DNA from: Fasciolopsis buskii | Taxonomy: Eukaryota; Platyhelminthes; Trematoda; Plagiorchiida; Fasciolidae | Reading direction: 5' to 3' | Length of the DNA: 64,000 nucleotides | Assembly: GCA_008360955.1 (NCBI GenBank) | Contig: LUCM01001936.1 | Span: forward strand, 352,759 to 416,758 | Shown: piece after piece, positions 12,701 through 23,604 of the stretch | Layout of the letters: each line of letters begins with the position of its first letter | How positions within the stretch are numbered: position 1 is the stretch's first letter | Translations under genes and position numbers: made by a program | The notes under the pieces: model-generated | Database searches by the model: none | What the model was told of the DNA's origin: nothing | Seen by the model: the letters and a program-made list of their open reading frames with translations, nothing else

Positions 12701-14354
12701 TATTCAAATCGCCATATGTCGCCAGTCTTGCCAGGAAAACATCTAGTGTATCCAAAATAAAATATTGAAGTTGTCCCATTGTACTCAGAAATGCAGTAGC
12801 TATTCATGCACTTTTTCATTTAGAATCTCACCATCATAATCTTTCATTCGCTGCCTTTGCTGAAGACTAAAAAATGTCGAGGAAATCTGCCAGTCAGCAC
12901 GCATAAAATGTGGTGATTACGTCAACCAGCTCAAAGGAAACGTTATCTCAATTGCTTCAGTTGTTTTAGCGCCCTAAAACAACGATTTCCTTCTCGATCT
13001 TTCTCTAATTAGTAATGGATTATTCATTCATCGAAGAGATCCAGGACTATGTGTGTACAAACTATTCAAACGAAAAAATAATATAAGACTATTAAATATA
13101 TACAGGTAAACAGCGTTAACCTAGCACTGGATTTTGACATTATGATTTAAAACCACAGCAGGTCTTCCGGTTATAAAAATTACTAAAATTTACACCGTTC
13201 CCTTAACGAACCGTGTTATTTCGCTTGAGATCAACAGAAACGACGTCAATGTGCGGTGATGATGAAATCTAGTCACCGTTCAAGAATAACTAAATTATAT
13301 GTAGACAAGATCGATCCATTTTAATGGGATCATTTTCAGGATACGCCCAAATTTGTTGAATCAATTTGTTCCAGTGACTGGATGTGTCAATGTGTGAAGT
13401 TCCGGCTGTAGTGCTGACACTCAGTGAGGTCACGTGGCTTTTATTTTATTGGACATCATTGTAGAAGGTCAGTTCGACAGATAAATACGATTGGGTTAAA
13501 TTGGCCCGTTTATGATTGGATGAAGCGTTAGTGAATTTCCCTCTTCCTTGCGTGGGCAGTCCAAATTTGGGTTGGATTAACATGTACGCACCAATAGGGG
13601 CTGTACGACCGATGGTGAACCGAATTGATTTAGACCGAAGGATTCAATTTGATTCTTGAGCAGCATTGCAGCTCGTATTGCTAGCTTGTCCCACTGGCCT
13701 ATCCCCTCGCATGATTACGTTTGCTTTTGTGCATGGCGGTACTTCAGGATAAACAAATGGATTACATTCCTAAGGCTGAAGAAAATGTGAAAACTAACGC
13801 TAAATCTTTCTATGGACCTCAGGGCGAAGTGAGTGAATGCACATTATTTTCTAACAAATACTTGGCAACTTGGTTCACAAGGGCGGTAATGATTGCACGT
13901 TCAAACTAGAGACAGGCATCTATTATTAAATTTCTGGGTGTCGTTTGAGGGCACAGTAATAAACCGTTAAGCCTGCTCTGTACTAGCTTATGTCACGTGA
14001 GTGAATCACACAGTTGTTAAGCCACGTCCAGGAATAAGGGACCTTTCATCATAATGCCTATTCACTAAGTTTGTGTGACGCCCAGACATTGATTTGTTTT
14101 GTATTGAGTTTTTTGCCGTCAACTGATCATCAAAGGTCCAGAAGAATGGTCAAAACTGCCGAGTCGTGTTAAATGTTCGAAATAATATAGATCGCTGTCT
14201 ACATGTAGTGTTACCAACACGCGAGTGTGATGCCTTCGATTTTAACTTCAGAGATTTGTTCGCTTTTATTAGGACAAGAGGGGAGATTAGGTTTTCAGTA
14301 TTAAGTGGCTTTCCACCTGGTTCACGATCCCTATTTGCAGTCATGCCTGATTGA
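9701..14354 (+). other. Candidate gene B: five phase-compatible exon-like pieces including a 26-base microexon
   Basis: The ATG at 9701 (in-frame TGA six bases before it) opens 27 codons rich in Lys, Arg and Glu, ending at the donor GTACGT. Pieces 10842-10867 (26 bases), 10948-11113, 13748-13828 (donor GTGAGT) and 14136-14354 (TGA) follow. Phases agree throughout, and the total is 573 bases = 190 codons plus stop. Piece 3 is rich in charged residues (KIDSIREIDPC...). The acceptor at 14135 is weak and no poly(A) signal was seen near the stop. No family was recognised. Microexons are common in fluke genes, but this model rests on splice logic alone. Confidence 0.25.
12363..12385. repeat. (TA)n microsatellite
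   Basis: Uninterrupted TA alternation of 23 bases. Confidence 0.95.
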
Positions 14355-15717
14355 TCGGTGTGACAGACATAAGTGTTTGTCAAACATTATTCTATTTAGT
14401 TTGTAGGTTTAGCACTCTTATTGCGCATAATTATCAGACAGAAAGTTTTGAATGCCCATGCTGGAAGGGTAATTTGAGATCAATTTTTCTGTAAAATATA
14501 TTTGTTTGTTCACTTTTGTTTCGTTGATTCCGACGTGGAATATGCGGTCGTGTAACCTACCAATCAAATCAGAACTATGTTACGGGTATTAATGCTACAG
14601 CTAAAAAACTGCTTATCAACGAGAATGACATACTGTAGACGTGTCTTCAAACTCGCATGCAGTTAACAGCACCCCATCGTTCTGCTAAAAAGTTTTGGTG
14701 AGACTACGCATTGCTTGTTTACTTTGGTATTTCACGGGGAGCTAGGTTATGCACTTTCACGTTTTTTTACGTTTGTCTAGAAGGAGGCCCATGGTCGATT
14801 TGATGAGTCATGCCCTCGACGACAGAAACAAACCCATCAAAAATAATCTTTGGAAACTGATGGAAAATCTAGCTGAGAAACGAATCTGATTAGAAGGAAT
14901 TTCGGAAGAACAACCGAGTTTCCGTATATGAGGGCATGAAACTGTATAAAACAGCGTCTCGATGGTGTCAAATCTTACAGTAGGCCTTTGTGTAAGTCAC
15001 CTTATAGAAAAGGCGCCTGACTGGAAAAAATTCCCGATGAATTTCTTACAAATACGGGTTACTGATACGTGCGATTTTATTGCAGACAAGTTTTAGTGTA
15101 AATTCAGAAAAGTTGTGAAAATAACTGCAACGTTAGAGGAGAGCGGCTAAAAGAACTGAAAATTTCGTTAACCACTGGTGTCTTTCTTCTTCGTATTAGA
15201 AAATGGTGACCTTTTGAATTTGAATTTGCATCACTGGCGACCCATAAATATTCGACAGAATGTGCATTTTAATTACGGGTTCCCTGTTCATTGTACTGAA
15301 GCATCACATAAATTTCCCGGTCCAAAAACGATAAATAAACAAGTAGAACACTATGATAAATTGAGCTCAATTTAGCCGAAACGATTAATAAGTCACAAAC
15401 TGTCAGGAGAAATTGCAAAAGCCATCAGTTTTAGCATAACTTAATAAATAGCTACTTCGTTCCCTTGACTGAATGGAGTGGACGGGAAACTTGTTGATAT
15501 TTTGTTTGCCATTTACGTTTTCCTTTTTTCGCTTCACCGGGCAAAGATGCGGCAAAGTATATTACTTCCGAAAACGTAATTTTGGCCAACTGAAATAGGA
15601 ATATTATCCGACGATATGACTGCTTTGAAGGTTAACTTTCCGGTTAAAACATTACAGTTTTCACTTGATCACTGCCTATCAAACGCTGGTTCAAATCGGG
15701 TTTAAGCCGAGGACGGG

Positions 15718-15736
15718 GTGTGTGTGTGTGTGTGTG
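15718..15736. repeat. (GT)9 microsatellite
   Basis: Uninterrupted GT alternation of 19 bases. Confidence 0.95.
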
Positions 15737-16651
15737 ACAGAAGGGACAGTCACCATGCCACTAAGTGCTGTTTAAAAACGAAAACCGTCAGAGAAGCGTT
15801 CTATGAAGGAAACATAATTAATTCACGAGCGATTTTGGGGTCTTCTTTTTCAGTAGTTTATGACGATTTCTGCTTGCATGCTCAAAATATCAAACATTAA
15901 AGGAAAATAACAGACCTTTCTAACTACCATATTCCGTTATCTCAAGATTTTTTATCTAATAAAAGAGAGCCCATGCTCTCCCATCTAATTCAATCTAAAG
16001 AAATAAGCTATGTGCGTGTAGCCCTGCATACTTTTTCGTGCCATTTTAACGGAATTCGTTTTCACGTATTTGTTTTATTGTTTACCGTGTAGACTGTTTT
16101 TTGATTAATCTCATTGGATGAGCAACGACATTCCACGCGTCCAAATTGTTTTGGTTTATCCTCTGGGCAAGTGTTTCAAACAACAGTCGATGGCCGAGTG
16201 TCAAGCGCTTGAAGAAACACCAAGGTGTTAAGAGTTGATTTGCTGGATTGTGCATTATTGGCCATTGATGAGTCATCGTCAAGTTCAGAAATGTAGCACT
16301 TTGGTCACAGTGGACTAAAAGTTCATCTGATCCAAATTAACTCACAACACTATTCTGACGTTAGTGTTCAAAAACAAGGCAGCAATGCATTTGTACTCCG
16401 TTGGATAGCGGCACATTTGGATGAAAACGACAAAATCCTTGGGTTCCGTAAATTATTTACATTCTATCTACTTTAGTTGTTTATTCTTATACTAACAACA
16501 GATAGTGCATCTGGCATCGGAATGAAAGCTTAAAACATCCTGCAGAATCGCGTGATCTGACTGTTATGCCAAAAGACTGAAAACTGTACTGTTCTCTGAA
16601 CTCCTGAAATTTCGCTGCTTAGTCGGTCTCCAATAAGTCGATTTTCTTCTG

Positions 16652-16694
16652 TTGAACAGATCATGCATTCTGAAGCATGAACTGCTCTGTTCAA
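16652..16694. other. Interrupted hairpin
   Basis: TTGAACAG (16652-16659) pairs with CTGTTCAA (16687-16694), and TCATGC (16661-16666) pairs with GCATGA (16675-16680), with an 8-base loop. No associated gene or terminator function can be shown. Confidence 0.5.
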
Positions 16695-17219
16695 GAATAA
16701 AGCTCAGTATCACGTTTGCAAATGCATTAGTTTTTACTGTTTTAAGAATAATGCAATTTCTAAAAATGAATAATTAAACTGTTTCATTGGTTTGATTGTT
16801 TTCGAAACAAGTAAAGCAATTACTTAGAGCCAAACGTTTTAGGTGACCTTAACTCTGATGACCTTCAAATGAGTGCATGATACACGTGGTTGAAGTCAAC
16901 CAACTCGTGGTGTTGACAGTTAGACCTGCTTTCGACTAAACCTATTTTACTGCATACTTCGGTAGTTTTCTGTCTTCTAAGTTCACCTGCAGGGGGTGCC
17001 TCTTATGTTTGGTTGTCATCTTATTTCTTTGGCGAGGTCCAATTTTTATCAAAAGCGATTGCCGGTTGACTTCTTACCTACGCTATGACATTGGGATTCT
17101 TCTTACAGATGCAGCCGTGATATTCATCTGTCACTTATTTATTATGATTCTTCAGTTGAAGTGGATCAGGTAGGATCTCTATGGAGGGAAATAAAAAGAA
17201 ACAATGCGGATAGTTTACT

Positions 17220-17900
17220 ACATATCCGAACTCTCACGTCCTTCTCTCCTCGTGTTGGGGATCCATGAATACTCTATCGGCTTGATACCACCTGGTTTCA
17301 AAAACCGAAATGTAGGATTTACTTAGGGGACCGTACCACGAGCCTCTGAACAATCGATCTAACCCGAGAGACATTAGATCGATCGGAGGGTCACGTTACA
17401 CCCTGGAGGCTGGTGACTGAATGCTCATTTCGTACGCCCTTCGGACAAGGCTAAACATCTTGGGTGCTCAGTATACTACTTCTCTCACGAAACCGATGAC
17501 CAGTCGTATGGTTCGTAAGCCGCCCGTGGTTGGTTTGGACTTAGGGTTTTGCCTTCTTCCTTTGGGTGACTACCAAAAATCAGTCAACCCAACGCCTTCA
17601 TCCTCAAGCTATTGTGAAAACACCCCCTCCGCGTAAAGGTGGTGCGTAAGTTGTCCGTAGCTGACGCTGTCACAGATATTTAGAAGTATTTCGAGAGGGT
17701 GAGTAGCCAGATCGAGGCCTGAGACATCGTCCTCTAATCATGCTAGGGCAGTTGGAAACAACTCAATGCTTAGACATGTTTGAATCATTTTTCTATATGC
17801 ACAATAAAGAGCTGAACAGGAACGGGGACACGAAAGAGCAGTTCTGCGCTCTATTCGGCCGTACTAAGGTTGACTGTTAGTCCTAATCAGATCTGACGAT
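17220..17900 (+). pseudogene. Possible decayed retroelement segment
   Basis: Composition is locally more GC-rich than the surroundings. It includes a short stem (17354-17362 with 17374-17382) and a 71-codon ORF (17421-17636). Around 17754-17880 an interrupted frame contains CLDMFESFFYMH and KEQFCALFGRT, which recalls the style of Ty3/gypsy Gag proteins. There is no zinc knuckle, protease or polymerase nearby. The call is tentative. Confidence 0.2.
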
Positions 17901-20542
17901 AGAAACCCATATGATATAGGCAGTAGAGGATAATGCCTTTGCTTATGTTTACGTGAAGTCGCCCTTCTTCTGGTGCAGCACACCAATCAAATCCCATTTC
18001 TTATTTGTTTTGATAGGGTTTGTTTTATTTTTCGGAGCTATAGTATGACATGTGGCCAATCGCCGCATTAGATTGTCATCCTGAAATCCTTTGTAATACT
18101 TTTCTTCGGGAGATTCCTTTTAGTGATGTTTATTTTGTAGGCATCGTGCGCGGATTTCGGCTGTTATCTTTTTGAAGTAGAATGGACCCTTGAATGACAC
18201 AGATTTAACTTTCAGCCATTTTGTTGATTGTTGATCCGGATATCTTCTCCAGTAAACGTCGTGTGTAATAACGCAAACAACGCAATTACTTATTTCAATC
18301 CTACTCTTTCCTTTTAGATTTTTGTTATCATTTTCCAGACAGAAACACGTGGTATGACATCGGATGATGTGATTTGTATTAGCTTGCTCTGGAATAACTA
18401 GTTACAGTTCTCCAACGAGCACTCTCATCCAGATCTGCATAAGTGCATCACGCCAAATAAATGTTTAGTAAATGTAAATATTGTGGAAGCATTGCACTGG
18501 ATGTGACTTTATTCCCGTAGATACTACTGATGTTTCGTTGGGATATAACTCATATGAGAGTTTCACGGCTTATCGGAATCCAGCTTGTTTACATTGAAAG
18601 TGTTATTACAACTCGGTCGTTTGAAAACATAAAATTTCAGGCTGTTGACTTTTTCACGTGAATAAGAAAGTTTTCTTGATCTCAAGTGGTTGTGTTCATA
18701 AGAAACTATTTTAGACACCTTAATTCTATGATCGGCGAAGTTATCTTTTTAATTATTTGCGTAATCGCACATACTTTTGTGTTCCGGTTCGCTGGTGATA
18801 CCTTGATATCATTCGTCTCACCGAGCATATCTTCTGTTGTGAATTTATTCTTGGTGCAGCGCATTGCAAAAAAGAAAACAATGCAATATCAATTACGTTT
18901 CTACTAATTTAAAGCTCATTTTATTTTACTCTTTAAAATTTCTTATTAGTATCCACTGCATTGCTAGTAAACCTTCGTTATTGATAGTTCTTGTGACGTG
19001 ATATTTTACCAAGTTTGAGTTTAACGTAACACTCGGCTGGAATATGAAGTAGCAACTGGAGTTTCCGGCGAATATTTTTTCTTAAGACTCGAAACACGTC
19101 CTCACTCATTGTCCACTCAAACTGAGAAACAAGCCTACTGTAAAGCAGATAAGCAGGAAGTATTTCGAAACTGTTAGAGGGTTCAGAGGTAATGCCTTTG
19201 AAGGCAGATGTCACAACCCCGTTTTCTACTTATTAATGTTAGAATATGGTGGGAAGGTTTTCTTAGTAGCCAGAGGTTAGAAGTGAGGTACTGAGCCCTA
19301 GGGTTCATTTTTCTGGCAAGACAGTTTAATTAATTAGGGTAAGTGAGGCATTTTTACACATGTCCACAGGACGACCGCCTTGTTGTGCGTTGTTGTCCAA
19401 GGCAGTTAGTGGTTGGAAAAGGAATCGAGTTGGTCACTGGATGAAATGGGTGAAAAAAACAAGAAACTCCTAACCAGTGGATTGGCTGGTGCAGGCACAG
19501 TTACATTAGCGCCTTGGGGTCCACGAGATCCTACCAAAGGAGGATTGGAGGATTGGAAGATTGGAGACAGTGAGGATTGGAGACATTGAATCATTTGGCT
19601 CAATGATGCAGTCAGTGGTATTCTAGCATTCGAATATTTTTGGGTCATATGGTTCACCAAACTGTTAACTCGCAATCGGTCTTTTACTATTTACCGTTCC
19701 CTTTTTCTCTTTTTGAGTAAGCGGTGCTGTGAGGTAGCAACCATAACCAGAGCACATCTGTAGGACCCTAATAGTTTTGTAAAATGAGTTGAACTGGATC
19801 GGCATCATTAGTAACCTCTGTGATTGCGGTTGGTCACTAATCTGTCTATCGTTTAAGCCCTGCGACGATATTTTCAAAAAACATTCGCATCTTTTCTCAT
19901 CCCCATTTTTATACCGCTCATGTTTGATTTCTTTCTTTATCACCCTGAAAGAATTGTGAAAATATTTCGTCTCGCACGATGCATTCCTGATGATTCTTAA
20001 TAATAAACTAAGATCTGTCGTTACTCCTTTAGGTGCCCAAAACTGTTTCTCTATTTGCCTGTTTCAGGCGTGCAATAATTCGGTGCCGAAATTTACAACT
20101 AACATTTTACTACGAATTCTGGTTTTCAGCCCTAGGGACCATGTACTCATCAATGAATACAAGATTTCCAGTTGGATTGATGACCCTTACTATACTGTTA
20201 TCGAATTGAAATATTGACATATAGTTTGGCAAATAAGCTGGACCAAAAATGTCTGCCATGTGGCAATCCAAGAGCATTCTGTTTTTTCGTCTTTTTCTGT
20301 TATCTCCTATTTTCTTCATTTGTAAAACGACAGTATACATCATTTTCGGGCAGAACATCGCTGTAGACAGATACCGGCCAAGCAGGATCACTGTTTTTTC
20401 CGTCGAATACTTATAAATTTCTTCCTCCCGGTCCGTTACGTCTTTTAGAACCTGCAGCTTGCCACTTCGTTTATTAATTTCACCAGTCACATCATAGTGA
20501 TCAGGAACTTGTACACAGAATAAAAACTATGCTAGAACTTCC
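17901..20542. other. No recognised gene
   Basis: Only chance-length ORFs. The 126-codon minus-strand ORF at 20110-20490 carries no motif I recognise. Confidence 0.5.
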
Positions 20543-22460
20543 ATGAACTGCTTCGAAGATGGGAATATTCTCAACCTCACAGTTAAGGCCCAACCGGTTA
20601 CAACGCCAACTCAAGATTTAAGAGCGCTAGAAGGCAAACCGAGGATAGATGCAACCATGTTGCCGTTTTTACTCACGCCAGCTAATGCACCGTTTGCCAC
20701 GGTAAGATCCGTCTATTTTGATTTCCTAATTTGAAAATTCACGGCAAACGAAAAGCAGATCACAAAATGTGTACGGCGAGAAGACGACCATTTACCTCCT
20801 TTGTCTTCTAACTTAAATCATTTTTGGTGATGTATAAATCGTTCCTGGCAAGGAACCGTATCTCATAATTAACCCATTTGACTGTAATGTCATACTGTTT
20901 GACGTGCATTTTTTTCCTTTGCTATAAACCAACGTGAAAACGAGATCTTACTGTGTTTAACTTCTACTTTCAGGTCCTCTAGTTTCCGTCATAGTTTTTA
21001 TTTCGCTCTTAGTGGAATCGTGGGTGACCAATTTGAGTAAGAGCCTGTCACCGAAAGGGTCAAACATTACTTTGATGATAGACGGCAGGTCACTGCTGTC
21101 CGGCTCGTTACCACGCCTGACCTAGTGTGACTTTATGTGGTTCTATGCCACACAAGTTTCAGGGTCGTGGTTGTTGGTTCTCCCCATGTAGTGGGCCTTA
21201 GTGATTATGGGTCATACCTATTCCACTTCACCCATGCTTCAAGCGTATCATAAAAAATAAGACCAGCTGTAGGATCTATACGAGCATACACTGCTGGATT
21301 CCAGTAAACTAAACAAAATGTCCATTAAAACTTCACTTGTTCTGGGATGACAGTCGCAGACGAACGGAGGTTAACGGTCCGAATCGCTTTCCAGTGGAGC
21401 ACAGTTACGAAAATCAAAATATTTTGATTGTATATATTTAGATCTACTCGAAACTGGCTAAATAAAGTTTTATCTTCGTAATTACTTTTTCTCAGTTCAC
21501 TTTCTAATGCTTTGTCAGGATATCAAGGTAATCTATCCTGTGGGTATGCATAAACAGGAGTATCAGAATGTCCGTGACCTTTGTTATCAAGAGAGTTATC
21601 TCTCGGGATGTACAAATAGCACACATCTAGAGAGGAAAACGTGACAGTCTGTCTCAAATTGAAATGGTAGAAACTAACTGAATCAGTGAGTTGATGGGAA
21701 TCCGTTATGGTACAGGCCAAAAATTAGTCTTTAATATCCATATCATTCATTACCTAAGGCTAAATATCAATTGTTATAGACGGATAGCAAACATTTTGTG
21801 AGAAAAAAAACAACTATTCAGGATCAAGCCGAATTGAACATGCTTCTGTAAACCGTGATATTGTCCCTGTTACCACGCGACAGGCAGCTGGCAATAGAAT
21901 TTAGTCCTCATCTTCCAGTGTAGGGGACAGCCGTCAGATCATCAGACTTTATGAACCTTAATGTTTCCCAGTTGAAGCTTTGTCAAATGCATCGCAGCAA
22001 TCGAGATCACCGTTTTGTGAAAGCTTCACGTGCAGTAGATGTTGGAGGTTGGTTGCCCATGAAACCCATGCAAAACTGTGACTCTGGTTCTTAAACAAAT
22101 CGAAATTTTTGCGGAATATTCTTGTCATGAGTAGAGCAGAAGAGTTTACCAAATGAGTGTTATTCTGTATTTTTAAAACGACTAGTGAATGTTTTATATT
22201 TGGGATCCCAGATGATGTGGAACATGTGAACGCAAAACAAAATGCATGCGTGCTGAATTTTCCCACAGTTTCAAGGTTACGTGGATTTTATTTTGATGGC
22301 AAATCTTTTCCGATGATGAGCGTAATGTATGCTGACAGTTGCAAAGTAAAGAAAGATTTCGCTTAAATTATTTATAGCGGAAACAAAAATCGCAATTTCA
22401 ATCTTCCTGGATGATGTCGGTTTTATGAATCATTTCCAATAAAAAGCAGGGATTGGGGGG
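20543..22460 (+). other. Candidate gene C: exon-like pieces with a poly(A) signal
   Basis: Piece 20543-20701 (ATG, 53 codons, donor GTAAGA) has protein-like composition, low in Ser and Cys and with many Ala, Thr, Pro and Asp. A second piece, 22212-22366, follows the acceptor CCCAG and ends in TAA. AATAAA lies at 22438-22443, 71 bases past the stop, followed by a G-rich stretch. The two pieces do not join directly (phase 0 out, phase 1 in), so at least one middle exon would be missing. No family was recognised. Confidence 0.22.
22438..22443 (+). terminator. Poly(A) signal AATAAA downstream of candidate gene C
   Basis: AATAAA 71 bases after a TAA stop, followed by GGGATTGGGGGG, which resembles a G/U-rich downstream element. 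It is meaningful only if candidate C is real. Confidence 0.3.
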
Positions 22461-23442
22461 AAATGTGTAATATTTTTTAGGAAGACTACTTTTTTTAACG
22501 ACTTCAGGAGTTGCTTTGGAAAAGTGATTATCGAACAGAACAGTGCATCGCGTAATGTCTTACTTTGTTCCATTTACCACAACATTTGGGGACTAAAACA
22601 AAACCAATCGTTATTGTGTCAGAACTATTCGAAAATGTCATTCAACTAATTCATTGAAGACTCCTTTGCTTGCACTTGACATGTGATCAATCTTAAGTGG
22701 ACACTGACCCTTCATGCGTTACCCCGCAATCCGCAAGCATATGTACTCTTGCGACGTTTCGTAAAACATGCTTAGCATGCTTTACTTCTGACATGACGCT
22801 ACATGGTATAGACTTACTGGCTTTCGCAAGAAACATTAATTACTCTTTTCTTATTGATAGCAATCGTCTTGGGTCAAGGTGAGTTCTTTAGTGAAACTTT
22901 TACCATTTTCCTCCTTTGGTCGAGACCATAGAATTGGGACTTTATTTTACCCCTATAAATAACCCTACCTTCTGATCACAAATGACCACCAAAATCGACA
23001 TCATAAAAATCGGCAAATGCGCAATTTTACCTACCAGATTCGAAGCCGTTCAGATTTCCAGAGTATACACTTTTCAAGGCATAGAGGTTCACAAATCACT
23101 TTCTAAAAAGTTCAACTAAACTGTCACTTCGTTTTCCGTTTTATATCTTCCTGAATACTACGGACACGTTTGTTGACAATGTTACTACTGTACTGCGAAC
23201 AGAAATCATTTGATGCAAGTTTCATACGCTTTGTGGGTAGTTGGAAGCGCGTTCTTCCAGTTCTGCTTCAGTTATTTCTCGTTTTTTATTTTAGCAAAGC
23301 AGTGGCCATCGAAACGGTGTCTTTGCGACTAATGCCAGTCACTGCGGTGTTCACTTTTTTCATGCATACAAATGTGGAAAGTTGTTGAGATTGTTCGGCA
23401 GAGTACTATTCATTCTTTTTCTTTTCATTCTTTTTATATTTT
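22461..23442. other. No recognised gene
   Basis: An open + frame at 22697-22879 ends in AG|GTGAGT and could be an isolated exon, but no partner exon was found. Confidence 0.4.
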
Positions 23443-23604
23443 ACTTCCTTTAATAATGAAACAACAATGTACGTCAATTTTCGGGAAGGGGGCCGCGGCC
23501 AGCGGAGGGTTGCCAAGTGGGGAAGTTGACCGGCGGTGGGAGGATTCGAACCCGCGACCTTTACGTCCAAAGGCCACGACCCCGTCCGTTTGGCCACCGC
23601 CGGC
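23443..23604 (-). mobile_element. tRNA-derived SINE, copy 1
   Basis: On the minus strand, 23532-23601 reads as a 70-base tRNA-like head. GGCGGTG pairs with CACCGCC at its ends, an A-box-like TGGCCAAACGG follows the acceptor arm, and the B box GGTTCGAATCC is perfect. A tRNA-unrelated body continues to about 23443 and is shared with copy 2. A/G-rich flanks follow. The missing proper anticodon arm argues against a functional tRNA gene. A SINE transcribed by RNA polymerase III is the natural reading. Confidence 0.7.

Larger units (their letters stand above)
14355..17200. other. No recognised gene; (GT)n tract and a hairpin
   Basis: An exon-like open stretch follows the acceptor at 15204 and ends TAG at 15375. 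A (GT)9 microsatellite lies at 15718-15736 and a two-part hairpin at 16652-16694. Nothing else recognised. Confidence 0.5.

Noticed and set aside
12403..12860. Minus-strand chain of exon-like pieces with a 33-base intron
   Set aside because: Phases can be made to fit, but it lies antisense inside a candidate intron. The product is unrecognised and the intron is at the lower size limit.
20110..20490. 126-codon minus-strand ORF
   Set aside because: No domain or signal recognised; its length is within chance expectation.
23532..23601. Functional tRNA gene
   Set aside because: It has a good B box and paired ends, but no convincing anticodon arm. A diverged copy of the whole unit elsewhere points to a SINE.
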